Shown: positions 8,724 through 15,970, numbered from the stretch's first letter. The stretch: DNA of 64,000 bases from JAIQFF01 sp963788505 (GCA_963788505.1 CAWBGY010000008.1:1-64000), one strand, 5' to 3'. Made by a program: numbers and translations. Notes: generated from the sequence alone by a model not told the origin.

Positions 8724-9692
8724 TTGACCATACGTTGCCGACCCATGCGGCCCAAGGATGTGGCTGGGGCTACCGCTATTCTTTCCATGCATCCAGTGCT
8801 TGGTCCACGCTACGAAAATTCCATCGATCAACTGCGCTCGGCTTGGCTGCAGCTTCTCGGATGCGAAGCGTTTAGCGGTATCGTCTTTGAAGAATTCCTA
8901 GGGAACACCCCGCGCCTGTTTGCGGCAGCTGCGAGCGTCTTCACTAGTCACCAGTTCGTTCAGGACTTGAAAGCGCCGCCGTTTTTCTGGATCGGTCCGG
9001 AGTTAGCTAGGCGCGTTGCGTCTGGTGAGTCTCCATTGCTCTCCAACAGAGAAGTCGCGGCCGCAAACGCCGATGGGGGACTCAACCTGGTCTTGTGGGA
9101 TCTTTGCATCGACACCAAGGATACCCGGCGCAATGAAGTTCGCACCCAAGTTTCAGCCGCGTTCTTCGAGATGCATCGCGGCTATCGACTGAAAGAACTG
9201 ATTGGTCTGCAAGCTAGTTTTTTGGAGGAGTTAGGTTGGACAATGGATGGTGGCGCATTTTTTCTTAGCCCTGCCAAAGGGTCGTATGTAAACACGATCG
9301 AAATGTCCCCCGACGAAGTTCTTGCGACTCCTCACGTATTCGGCCTGACGACCGAATTAGCACATGGTCGGATGAGTTGGATCAGCTCTCTTTTCCACTA
9401 CGATACGCCCCAAATTGTTTTCTCGCGAAGTGAACAAAAACTTCTGTTAGCTGCATTGCGAGGGGGGACTGACGAAGAATTGTCCGATGAACTGGTTATC
9501 TCTCTCTCGGCAGTGAAGAAGGCCTGGTCTTCCATTTACGGTCGTGCGACCGATCATTTGCCCGACTCTATTCTTGCCGTCGAGACCGAAGAAACCAGAA
9601 ACGGCGACCGAGGTAAACAGAAGAAACAACGCCTGCTTGCCTATCTCCGGGAACATCCCGAAGAACTGCGCCCCTATTCGCAGAAGGCTTGA
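8724..9692 (+). CDS. Two-domain protein with C-terminal LuxR-like HTH
   Basis: The C-terminal part, SEQKLLLAALRGGTDEELSD followed by ELVISLSAVKKAWSSIYGRA, has the helix pattern of a LuxR/FixJ DNA-binding domain. The N-terminal part, IRCRPMRPKDVAGATAILSM, resembles the start of a GNAT-type fold, and a roughly 180-residue middle region is unrecognised. A sensor or regulator role is inferred. The frame is open from an ATG at 8541, but residues before LTIRCRPMRPKDV look non-coding. A TTG at 8724 with GGAG seven bases upstream is my preferred start. The codons include more AT-rich choices than the housekeeping genes. Palindrome copy C, now split by an IS110 element, begins 102 bp after the stop. 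Confidence 0.55.
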   Translation: MTIRCRPMRPKDVAGATAILSMHPVLGPRYENSIDQLRSAWLQLLGCEAFSGIVFEEFLGNTPRLFAAAASVFTSHQFVQDLKAPPFFWIGPELARRVASGESPLLSNREVAAANADGGLNLVLWDLCIDTKDTRRNEVRTQVSAAFFEMHRGYRLKELIGLQASFLEELGWTMDGGAFFLSPAKGSYVNTIEMSPDEVLATPHVFGLTTELAHGRMSWISSLFHYDTPQIVFSRSEQKLLLAALRGGTDEELSDELVISLSAVKKAWSSIYGRATDHLPDSILAVETEETRNGDRGKQKKQRLLAYLREHPEELRPYSQKA

Positions 9693-9793
9693 AAGCCTCG
9701 AGTTCGTTGTCGCCGATGGTACGCCTCGCCTCAGTTTTGCCGAACGTCCCACCTGCGATGCGATCCCGAGAACCTAAGCACACGCCGTCATCA

Positions 9794-9810
9794 GTTGGCG
9801 TAACATCGCG
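9794..9810. repeat. Palindromic element copy C, left part (split by IS110-1)
   Basis: GTTGGCGTAACATCGCG matches the left end of copy B. The rest of the copy resumes at 11193 on the far side of the insertion sequence. Confidence 0.8.
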
Positions 9811-9827
9811 TCTCTGACAATGTCGGC

Positions 9828-10046
9828 CATGTCAAGCAGTTTTCGAGCACACTTCAGCATGCACTCGTAGAAGAGCGCCATTTCGCTCTCATTGAAGCTG
9901 TTGCTTTTGCTCTACCAACCAAGGCTCGCTCGTAATCCATTGCAGGTCCGGAACTCGGTCCGACCCATGCATCTCTTCGGTCTCGAACTGCGATCATGAT
10001 TACTAGTTCAGACTCCCCGGTGACGGGGAGCGGGACGCCCCATCAA
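9828..10046 (-). ncRNA. Candidate seek/bridge RNA region of IS110-1
   Basis: The noncoding DNA downstream of the transposase is where IS1111-type elements encode the RNA that recognises target and donor DNA. It contains hairpins AGAGCG/CGCTCT (9872-9889) and CTCCCC/GGGGAG near 10013-10030. CTCATTGA directly after the first hairpin (9888-9895) also occurs in the right flank of the insertion site. Boundaries are not determined. Confidence 0.45.
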
Positions 10047-11105
10047 TTACTCGGTGTTTGACCCCACACCATCGCGATGTCCGGGCTGTCCCGCGTGCGA
10101 ACCGAACTTGCTCCACTGCTCGTAGTCCCATCCCTGGCGCCACATCCAGTACAGACGAACCGCCAGTCTCCGCGCCATGGCTACCTTGGCGATCTTCCGC
10201 CCTCTCCGCAGCGCCAGATGGAAATACTTACTGCGCCATTCCGGCAGGCTGCGCACGGTGACCTGGGCGGCTTCCACCAGCAGGAAGCGCAACATCGAAC
10301 TCCCCTGCTTGGTGATATGTCCCAGCCGTCGCCGATTCCCGCTGGAGTCTTCCAACGGCACCAGTCCCAAGTAGCTCGCGATCTGCTTGCCACACTGAAA
10401 GCGATCGGCTTCCCCGACGATCAGCACGAAAGCCAGCGCGGTGAGCGGACCCACTCCGGGATGCGTCCGCAAGCGCTGTGCCGCAGGACACCGCTCCACT
10501 TCCTGCTCGATCGCCTGCGTGAGTTCCGCGATGGTCGGATTCAGGCGATCCAACAACTCCAGCAGATCGCGTCGTCGCCGGCTCGCCCAGGGAGCCAAAC
10601 GGAACGACTCCAATTGCCGCCTTCCGCGTTCCCGCCACAACCGCTTCTTCGAGCGCAGCCCTTCATTGAGAGCTACGGCTTGCAACTGGTTCATGATCCG
10701 TGTGCGGGCCTGCACCATCCGGTGCCGGTGCCAGAGCAGTTGCCGCAGATCGCGATTCTCCCAACTCGGCACCCAGATCTGCGGGAATCGATCCTCCAGC
10801 AGCAAGCGCAGGATCAGTTGCGCATCCTGGCGATCCGTCTTTTGCTTCCGCACCCGCTTCGCCCGGATCTCGGCTGCGTCTCCGATCCACAACTCATACT
10901 GCAACTCCGCCACCAGTCGTTCAAACCAGCGGGCATGCCCGCTGGCCTCCATCCCCACACGCACCTTCTGGCCCGCTAGTGCACGATAGAACGTTTCCGC
11001 GTCCTCACGATGCGCTAGCCGTTTCTCCTGGAACTCTCCGGTGTCGGTATTCACCGAAGCAATCTGCTGAAACTCGGGGTGAAAATCTACTCCTATAATG
11101 ATCAT
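10047..11105 (-). CDS. IS110-family transposase
   Basis: A 352-residue DEDD-type recombinase. The N-terminal RuvC-like domain begins MIIIGVDFHPEFQQIASVNT (first Asp in GVDFH), continues with VGMEASGHARWF (Glu), and has KQKTDRQDAQLILRLL (Asp pair). After a helical linker the C-terminal Transposase_20 domain contains LRTHPGVGPLTALAF, ASYLGLVP and TKQGSSMLRFLLVEAA, including the conserved serine region. It appears intact. It is the only gene of insertion sequence 1 and is unlike the second IS110 transposase nearby, so the two arrived independently. Confidence 0.95.
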   Translation of the reverse strand: MIIIGVDFHPEFQQIASVNTDTGEFQEKRLAHREDAETFYRALAGQKVRVGMEASGHARWFERLVAELQYELWIGDAAEIRAKRVRKQKTDRQDAQLILRLLLEDRFPQIWVPSWENRDLRQLLWHRHRMVQARTRIMNQLQAVALNEGLRSKKRLWRERGRRQLESFRLAPWASRRRRDLLELLDRLNPTIAELTQAIEQEVERCPAAQRLRTHPGVGPLTALAFVLIVGEADRFQCGKQIASYLGLVPLEDSSGNRRRLGHITKQGSSMLRFLLVEAAQVTVRSLPEWRSKYFHLALRRGRKIAKVAMARRLAVRLYWMWRQGWDYEQWSKFGSHAGQPGHRDGVGSNTE

Positions 11106-11192
11106 TGTTCGGCTCCTTTCTCCCGAGCCTGTTGGTTGGCTTTAGCACCACCAACTTTACTCGGACCGGGGAGCCGACATTGTCATGGAATC

Positions 11193-11260
11193 AATTACGC
11201 TCATTGAGGGGGCGGCGGCCCAGTCCGGGTCAATGAGTGTAATCATCTGATTTCGTCAAC
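11193..11260. repeat. Palindromic element copy C, right part
   Basis: Starts AATTACGCTCATTGAGGGGG and ends CATCTGATTTCGTCAAC, the family's right terminus. Internally it carries an extra inverted copy, CCGGGTCAATGAGTGTAAT, of its own ATTACGCTCATTGA block. It completes the left part at 9794-9810. Confidence 0.8.
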
Positions 11261-11345
11261 CGAGGGCCGTGCGACAATGCCACTGTTTATAAAGAGCCAT
11301 TGAATCGGCCCGCGAGGCGCTTCGCAGTCACTGAGGAGTTTGGGA

Positions 11346-11816
11346 ATGAAGAATCCCGTGCGGTTCCTGCTGCATGTGCCCGTTCCTTGGGTGTTCGTGC
11401 TGACCTATCTCCTTGGAGTAGTCCTGGAACATGTGCATCATGGCACCATCTCTCCAACTGCGGCCTTGGTTAGTAAGACGGCCGGAGCTGTGTTATTTGC
11501 TGTGGGTGCCGTCATTGCGGGCTGGGGCCTCGTGCTTTTCGGTAAAGCTAAAACCACAACGGTTCCGGGTAAGTTATCGGGGAAGCTGGTGACGTGGGGC
11601 CCGTATCGATTCACTCGAAACCCAATGTATGTAGGCCTTGTCTTGGCCTACCTCGGAGAAGCGGGATTACTGAAACAAATCTGGCCAGTCGTTCTTCTCC
11701 CCTTCACGGTTGCCTACATTAACTGGACAGTGATTCCGGTCGAAGAGGCCAAGTTGGAAGAAGCCTTCCCCAACGAGTACAAACAGTACCGCTTGCAGGT
11801 GCGGCGCTGGTTTTAG
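11346..11816 (+). CDS. Isoprenylcysteine carboxyl methyltransferase-like membrane methyltransferase
   Basis: A 156-residue membrane protein with four hydrophobic segments and the C-terminal signature of the ICMT/phospholipid N-methyltransferase superfamily: GPYRFTRNPMYVGLVLAY, then VIPVEEAKLEEAFPNEYKQY. These residues bind SAM in the family. The substrate in bacteria is unknown; lipids or small thiols are possibilities. The ATG at 11346 is chosen because GAGGAG lies seven bases upstream, while the TTG at 11340 abuts that site. A second, frameshifted member of the superfamily lies at 19639-20182. Confidence 0.8.
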   Translation: MKNPVRFLLHVPVPWVFVLTYLLGVVLEHVHHGTISPTAALVSKTAGAVLFAVGAVIAGWGLVLFGKAKTTTVPGKLSGKLVTWGPYRFTRNPMYVGLVLAYLGEAGLLKQIWPVVLLPFTVAYINWTVIPVEEAKLEEAFPNEYKQYRLQVRRWF

Positions 11817-11887
11817 GAAACAACAAGGGGCGGTCAATGCTGTCTATTACACTAGTACGGCGTTGATCTCAGTCGTACCAATCGCTA

Positions 11888-11963
11888 GTTGGCGAAAAAT
11901 CGCGATTGCACTCATCGACCTTGGTTTTTTGGCGAACAAACGGCGCAAACTGGTGAGAACGCC
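11888..11963. repeat. Palindromic element copy D, left part (split by IS110-2)
   Basis: GTTGGCGAAAAATCGCGATT, CACTCATCGACC, GGCGAACAAACGGCGCAAAC and TGGTGAGAACGCC follow in the same order as in copy G. The remaining right terminus, TGATTTCGCCA, lies at 13444-13454 beyond the insertion sequence. Confidence 0.9.
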
Positions 11964-11982
11964 TTCCATGAGAAGGCCGGTC

Positions 11983-12249
11983 GGAGTCAAGGGGATTCGT
12001 TTTGGTATTTGTTGGTCACGCTATTTCTTTCCGGCCGAGTCGCCACTGTCGCCACCCTTCCATCCGCACTCTTTGATGAGCGACTTAGCTCGCTCGGTGC
12101 AAGTTGGGTGTTCTCGTTTCAGCCGGTGCTGCCACCTGATTGTCGACCTCGGTTCCATCTCCAAGATGAAAGCTGGGCCAGGCGATTAACGCAGTCACCG
12201 GAACTCGGCTTTAGGCTTTGGCTTTTCCTTTCGAAGAACGTTTTTGGTT
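11983..12249 (-). ncRNA. Candidate seek/bridge RNA of IS110-2 with readable target guides
   Basis: On the minus strand, 12145 down to 12107 reads an AATCAGG segment, then a CAGC-ACCG-GCTG hairpin, then GAGAACACC. AATCAGG is the complement of CCTGATT, which spans the insertion junction. GAGAACACC matches the left flank GAGAACGCC at eight of nine positions. Both segments include the junction CC, as target guides sharing a core would. TTCCAT, present at the element's left end, recurs at 12153-12158 and may belong to a donor guide. RNA ends are unknown. Confidence 0.5.
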
Positions 12250-13353
12250 TTATGCAGCCGCCGGCATCGCTCTCTGCTTGCTATTACGCAACGGTTCGTA
12301 AAGCTCTCCGCTCACCCACAGGTGATGCAGCAAGACGGCCAGCTTTCGCGCCACGGCAATGATGGCTCGTTTCTTCCCGCTCTTGCCGCCACGTTCGGCC
12401 AGCTTCAGACCCCAGCGCCGCAGATCGCAGTCGGCTCCAAACGGCCCCAGGATGTGGTGCGCTCCCTGCACCAGCAAGGTTCGCAGATAGGGATCGCCTT
12501 CCTTGCTGATGTGCATCTGCGGTTCGCTCTGGCCCGAGTTTCTCCGTCCCGGTTGCAATCCCAGGTAGCAGCCCACGTCCCGGCTCTTGCGAAAACGATG
12601 CGCGTCTTCCAGTGTGAGTAAGAAGGTCAGCGCGATCAGCGTGCCCACTCCCTTCACCTGCTTCAACTGCGCCGCTTGCGGATAGCTTTCCTGCGCCAGC
12701 TTTTCGATACGTTCGTTGTACTCGCGGATGCGTTCGCTCAGCGACTCGATTCCTGCCAGCAAAGGCTCCAGTGCGCTTCGCAGTTCCGGACTCAGTCCCT
12801 GGGCTTTCTCCGGATTCATGTTGCGCACGTTGCACCCGCGCAGCCGCTCGCCGTAGCTCTTGGCCAGTCCGCGGGCTGTGTTCACCAGCGCCGTTCGTGC
12901 CCGCACCAACCCGGCTCGCGCCCGGATCACGGTCAGATCGGCTTGCGCCTTCGCGCTGCGATGTTTCACCGGACACAGCAACTGCGGATCGATCCGGGCC
13001 AGCCTCGCCAGTGTTTGCGCATCCAGCCGATCATCTTTCTTTCGGCTCTCTCCAATCAACCGCACCCTGCGGGCATGCGCCACGATCACTTCATGCCCCC
13101 ACTCGCTCAGCGCCCGGCTTACCCAGGGCGAGTGCATGCCCGTTTCCAGGGCGATGCGGCAGCCTGGCATGCCTCCGAACACTTCCTTCATCGCCTTCGG
13201 AGTCGTGCCCACCTTCTGCTCCAGCACTATCGTGCCGGCTTCATCCAGCACGCAATACCAGCTCGTGCGATCGCCCAGGTCCAGACCGATCGTCAGCTGC
13301 GGTTGAGAAACATTCCTGCTCTGCTGCACTGCTACGGTGCTAATCTTCTTCAT
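12250..13353 (-). CDS. IS110-family transposase
   Basis: A 367-residue DEDD transposase. The RuvC-like domain has LTIGLDLGDRTSWYCVLDEA (first Asp), CRIALETGMHSPWVSRAL (Glu) and SRKKDDRLDAQTLARLARID (Asp pair). The C-terminal Transposase_20 domain has KQVKGVGTLIALTFLLTLED, CYLGLQPGRRNSG and SKEGDPYLRTLLVQGAHHIL. The ATG at 13353 is chosen because AGGAGA precedes it and because a longer frame would run past the element's right inverted repeat at 13423-13435. The gene appears intact. Confidence 0.95.
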   Translation of the reverse strand: MKKISTVAVQQSRNVSQPQLTIGLDLGDRTSWYCVLDEAGTIVLEQKVGTTPKAMKEVFGGMPGCRIALETGMHSPWVSRALSEWGHEVIVAHARRVRLIGESRKKDDRLDAQTLARLARIDPQLLCPVKHRSAKAQADLTVIRARAGLVRARTALVNTARGLAKSYGERLRGCNVRNMNPEKAQGLSPELRSALEPLLAGIESLSERIREYNERIEKLAQESYPQAAQLKQVKGVGTLIALTFLLTLEDAHRFRKSRDVGCYLGLQPGRRNSGQSEPQMHISKEGDPYLRTLLVQGAHHILGPFGADCDLRRWGLKLAERGGKSGKKRAIIAVARKLAVLLHHLWVSGELYEPLRNSKQRAMPAAA

Positions 13354-13443
13354 TGCCGGTCTCCTTTTTATCTGTGCTTCGAGCACGTCGATAACTTGGG
13401 AGCGTACAGCATCCCGTCCGGAGACCGGCCTTCTCATCCCATC

Positions 13444-13454
13444 TGATTTCGCCA
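13444..13454. repeat. Palindromic element copy D, right end
   Basis: TGATTTCGCCA resumes the repeat interrupted at 11963; the final two bases differ from the CAAC end of other copies. Confidence 0.75.
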
Positions 13455-13574
13455 TTTGATGGTTTACCCCTGGGGTAGAATGCTCGTTTCCTCGACTCGG
13501 TATCAGCGAATTGCGGTCGTGCTGAATCAACCACAAACGGGAGAGAGAGAGGCAAAGCGGAAAGGATGATAGGC

Positions 13575-13838
13575 ATGGAATCAGAGATCAAGATCGGCCA
13601 GCAATTCGACTTCGCGATACATGCGGATAAAGGGTTTAGGCAGAAAGCGGTCGTAACCCGAGTTTTATCCAATCGGGAAGAAGGACTCGGTCCGGAGGCG
13701 GACTATTACATCGCCGATTGGATTGAAGCGAGAACACTCTCGGAACAGCCAAAGGCGCTGGTCTTCGTGCTTGCAAACGACGGGAACGTTTATTTGGATG
13801 GCGAGTGGGTTGACATAATCGTGGACCTTGGCGCGTAG
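13575..13838 (+). CDS. Hypothetical protein, 87 aa
   Basis: A small acidic, beta-rich soluble protein: EIKIGQQFDFAIHADKGFRQ, DYYIADWIEARTLSEQPKAL, NVYLDGEWVDIIVDLGA. No family is recognised. There is an alternative ATG at 13566. The one at 13575 has AAAGGA at better spacing. It lies directly after insertion sequence 2, and palindrome copy E follows 87 bp downstream, the same gene-then-repeat arrangement seen elsewhere in this region. Confidence 0.55.
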   Translation: MESEIKIGQQFDFAIHADKGFRQKAVVTRVLSNREEGLGPEADYYIADWIEARTLSEQPKALVFVLANDGNVYLDGEWVDIIVDLGA

Positions 13839-13924
13839 CTGCTGCGCGTAGTGCGTGAATCGCGTAATTCAGGCGGGATTTGTCGAATCTGTTGCGAATG
13901 ACGTGATCTCAAAACTCTGTCTAT

Positions 13925-14004
13925 AAATTCCCATTTCACTCATCTACCGGGAGTGGAAACAGTTTTCCGGCGGCTCACTTTTGAAATGGCCTGTTGACGA
14001 CAAC
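13925..14004. repeat. Palindromic element copy E (divergent)
   Basis: Aligns with the family through ATTTCACTCATCTACCGGGA in the left half and GGCCTGTTGACGACAAC at the right end, but the centre is altered. The left terminus is hard to recognise. The remaining part of the 13839-14092 gap shows nothing else. Confidence 0.6.
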
Positions 14005-14092
14005 GACTGCAAACCTTCCGCGTAGGGCAAGAGAAAAGCTGCCCGCGCGGTCTGGTTGCGATGGCGAAACCTCGGCCACCCGCCCCAATGGG

Positions 14093-15091
14093 TTAAGCGG
14101 CAACTCGTTCCGTAGCCCGAGCCCGGTGCGGCGCGCCCACGTAGGGGAATTGCGCGAGCAGATCTTTGTGGGGCCCGACCTTATCTTGCGTCACCTTTCC
14201 ATTTGAAAGAAGCGGAAGGAAGAAATCCACGACGTCGTCGGTGAGTGTCCGGCCATTGTTCGGGTAGACTGCCGGCCCTGTGGGGTCATAGGGGAGGACG
14301 TCCGGCAGCAAGGTCCCTGCGACCCGCGTCGCTTCCGCTGGCGTATATCCCCCGGCGTGCTCCAGCGCGTGCGCGAAAACGGGGACGAATCGGGCGTCGT
14401 CCGCCGGCTCCGCAGCGAGATAGGCGGCGTTCTGTTCGCCGGCGAGGAAGGGAGTTTGATTTGACCGCGCACCGCGATCCGCCTGAACCCATTTCCCGCT
14501 TGTTCCGTCCAGTGTGCGAGCCCACAGGCCCATCTTCCCACTCCCGAGGGCAGAGTTGGGCACTTCCAGTACGATACTGCACACGTCCTTGTCGGCGAAG
14601 TAATCGTCACCGGTGAATTGCAGGTTGTTCAGGGCTCCCTGGACGTCGAAGAAAAAAGAATCTCCGCGCCAGCCCGCGAAGAAGCGGTAGCCGCCGGCCT
14701 CCGCCACCTGTGTCTCAGCCCCCGTCGAGACCGGCACTCCCTCGACGATGACTTGCCCTTCATCGCCCATCCCAGTGGCCTGCGCGCCCTCAGCGCGGCG
14801 GAGCGTCGCGGTCTGCGCTCCGTCCTCGGAGGACGTGAAGCGCACCCGGTACGCGATATCGGCTACGTTATCGCCGTTCGTATCAATCCTAAGTTCATAA
14901 ATCGCCTCGGGCGAGAAGGCGACGTCGGTGGTGGGCCCTGGCGGGTTCACTCCGGCGGACGGATGCACGTTCATAATCAGAATCGATTTGTTAGCATCCC
15001 CAGGCTTCGGGAACGCGTACAGATCGGTGAAGTCCAGGCGGGCATCCCCGTGGGGGAATCCAAAGTCGGGGCCGGAATAATGGTGGGACAT
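14093..15091 (-). CDS. DUF4331 family protein
   Basis: A 332-residue protein that starts MSHHYSGPDFGFPHGDARLD followed by FTDLYAFPKPG, the diagnostic opening of DUF4331. Further family blocks are YELRIDTNGDNVADIAYRVR and the C-terminal GRTLTDDVVDFFLPLLSNGK. No signal peptide is visible, unlike some relatives. The biochemical role of the family is not known. The gene runs opposite to most of its neighbours in the accessory region and has no obvious operon partner. Confidence 0.85.
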   Translation of the reverse strand: MSHHYSGPDFGFPHGDARLDFTDLYAFPKPGDANKSILIMNVHPSAGVNPPGPTTDVAFSPEAIYELRIDTNGDNVADIAYRVRFTSSEDGAQTATLRRAEGAQATGMGDEGQVIVEGVPVSTGAETQVAEAGGYRFFAGWRGDSFFFDVQGALNNLQFTGDDYFADKDVCSIVLEVPNSALGSGKMGLWARTLDGTSGKWVQADRGARSNQTPFLAGEQNAAYLAAEPADDARFVPVFAHALEHAGGYTPAEATRVAGTLLPDVLPYDPTGPAVYPNNGRTLTDDVVDFFLPLLSNGKVTQDKVGPHKDLLAQFPYVGAPHRARATERVAA

Positions 15092-15239
15092 GGCTTTTCC
15101 TCGTTAGCTGAGATTGAGAGTAAACCCAGAATTTCCGATTTGGACCACTGGCCAGCGGATTATACGCTTCTCCAGATCCAGACACGACGAATCTGCCAAG
15201 GGGCTGGCCTGGTGCCCCATCCTAGCGCGTACTTCCATG

Positions 15240-15277
15240 AGGACGAAAAATCGCGATTACACTCATTGACCCGATCC
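15240..15277. repeat. Palindromic element copy F (left half only)
   Basis: GGACGAAAAATCGCGATTAC followed by ACTCATTGACCCGATCC matches the left half of copy G. No right half follows, so this is a truncated copy. Confidence 0.75.
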
Positions 15278-15354
15278 CGCCTTCCCTCCAGCCCGAAACT
15301 GTGACTGTAGACGGCACCGATACACAATCAACGGGCTCATTTCCCCCGTTTTGG

Positions 15355-15408
15355 GGCTTGTCCCAAAGGTAACTGTACCAGGCTTGTCCCGAAGGTAACT
15401 GTACAGTT
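15355..15408. repeat. Tandem 26-bp repeat with palindrome
   Basis: GGCTTGTCCCAAAGGTAACT + GTAC occurs at 15355-15378 and, with one change, at 15381-15404. The second copy runs into the perfect palindrome AACTGTACAGTT (15397-15408). On the minus strand it resembles the multiply repeated ends of some insertion sequences, but no transposase is nearby; it could also be an operator. Confidence 0.55.
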
Positions 15409-15464
15409 GTTACATTCGTGTGTATTCCAGAGACTAATGGTATTTCGTTCCCCAAGGAGCAACT

Positions 15465-15557
15465 ATGTTGACGATCATCTGTGTCTACCTTGTTCTGCCC
15501 GCTGCCATCTGCGCGGCGGTCAGTGTGCGTAACATGATCTTTGGCGATGTCATCTAG
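15465..15557 (+). CDS. Possible 30-residue hydrophobic peptide
   Basis: An ATG preceded by AAGGAG six bases upstream opens a 30-codon frame, MLTIICVYLVLPAAICAAVS followed by VRNMIFGDVI and TAG. The product would be a single membrane-spanning peptide. The ribosome-binding site is strong and the AACTGTACAGTT palindrome lies 57 bp upstream. Comparable to small membrane proteins or type I toxins, but no family is recognised. Confidence 0.35.
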   Translation: MLTIICVYLVLPAAICAAVSVRNMIFGDVI

Positions 15558-15587
15558 GCTTTCACACCCTGCGTCTCGGGGCAACAT

Positions 15588-15672
15588 GTTGACGAAAAAT
15601 CGCGATTACACTCATTGATCGGGTCTCGCGAACAAACGGCGCAAACTGGTGAGAACGCCTGATTTCGCCAAC
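15588..15672. repeat. Palindromic element copy G (most regular copy)
   Basis: 85 bp from GTTGACGAAAAATC to GATTTCGCCAAC, which pair as imperfect terminal inverted repeats. Interior blocks: CGCGATTACACTCATTGATC, GCGAACAAACGGCGCAAACT and GGTGAGAACGCCT. This copy is the reference for reconstructing the two copies split by insertion sequences. Confidence 0.9.
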
Positions 15673-15708
15673 TACATCCAGTCGACGCTCAGCCTTCACT
15701 TCACTTTC

Positions 15709-15928
15709 TCAACATCGTTGAGTACCCAGCTCCCATCGGTAGCCCCCCTTTTGCGGGCCATCGATGCGAAACATGACAAAGAACGGCTCGCGATCCCGCG
15801 TCAGAATCCAGTTCGATTCCTGGCCAACGGGTGGCCGGGGCGCGAAATAGACGTCCACGGTTCCGGTCAGCGTTCTTCTTCAACTTCTGATTCAACTGCA
15901 GGGCCCTCGACTTGCCCTTGTCGCGCAA
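15709..15928 (-). pseudogene. DUF1214/DUF1254-type protein, 3' remnant
   Basis: Read on the minus strand with one frameshift near 15870, the segment encodes the typical end of a DUF1214 domain: LKKNADG, then GTVDVYFAPRPPVGQESNWI, then FFVMFRIDGPQKGGYRWELG, stopping at 15709. The upstream part of the gene is absent, so this is a decayed fragment lying next to palindrome copy G. With copies F and G and the tandem repeat it accounts for most of the gap between the DUF4331 and VWFA genes. Confidence 0.6.
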
Positions 15929-15970
15929 GCAGCGACGCGGACAGCGCTCGGGATGACAAGGTCGCGGTGG

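Larger units (their letters stand above)
9811..11192 (-). mobile_element. IS110-family (IS1111-like) insertion sequence 1
   Basis: About 1.38 kb. The ends are marked by a perfect 13-bp subterminal inverted repeat, TGACAATGTCGGC at 9815-9827 and GCCGACATTGTCA at 11173-11185. It holds one transposase gene, with about 236 bp of noncoding DNA downstream of it and 87 bp upstream. Subterminal repeats and the long 3' noncoding end are typical of the IS1111 subgroup. The element separates the two parts of palindrome copy C, which rejoin as ATCGCG + AATTACGCTC. I see no target duplication. Confidence 0.85.
11964..13443 (-). mobile_element. IS110-family (IS1111-like) insertion sequence 2
   Basis: About 1.48 kb. 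A perfect 13-bp subterminal inverted repeat, GAGAAGGCCGGTC at 11970-11982 and GACCGGCCTTCTC at 13423-13435, marks the ends. It holds one transposase gene with about 286 bp of noncoding DNA downstream and 90 bp upstream, the IS1111 arrangement. Removing it restores GAGAACGCC + TGATTTCGCC, exactly as in intact copy G, so the insertion point is known to within a base or two. Confidence 0.9.

Noticed and set aside
10077..10979. Long plus-strand reading frame inside IS110-1
   Set aside because: It is antisense to a clearly conserved transposase and has a low-complexity product.
12676..13446. Plus-strand reading frames in IS110-2
   Set aside because: Antisense to the intact transposase.
15222..15587. 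121-codon minus-strand frame
   Set aside because: It runs through palindrome copy F and the tandem repeat, and the product has no protein-like pattern.
5797..15672. Integron attC array
   Set aside because: The repeat-after-gene layout is cassette-like, but the ends read GTT at the left and AAC at the right, the reverse of RYYYAAC...GTTRRRY. Some genes face the other way, and no integrase is visible.
5797..15672. CRISPR array
   Set aside because: Repeats are ~85 bp, palindromic and kilobases apart, without spacers of constant length or cas genes.
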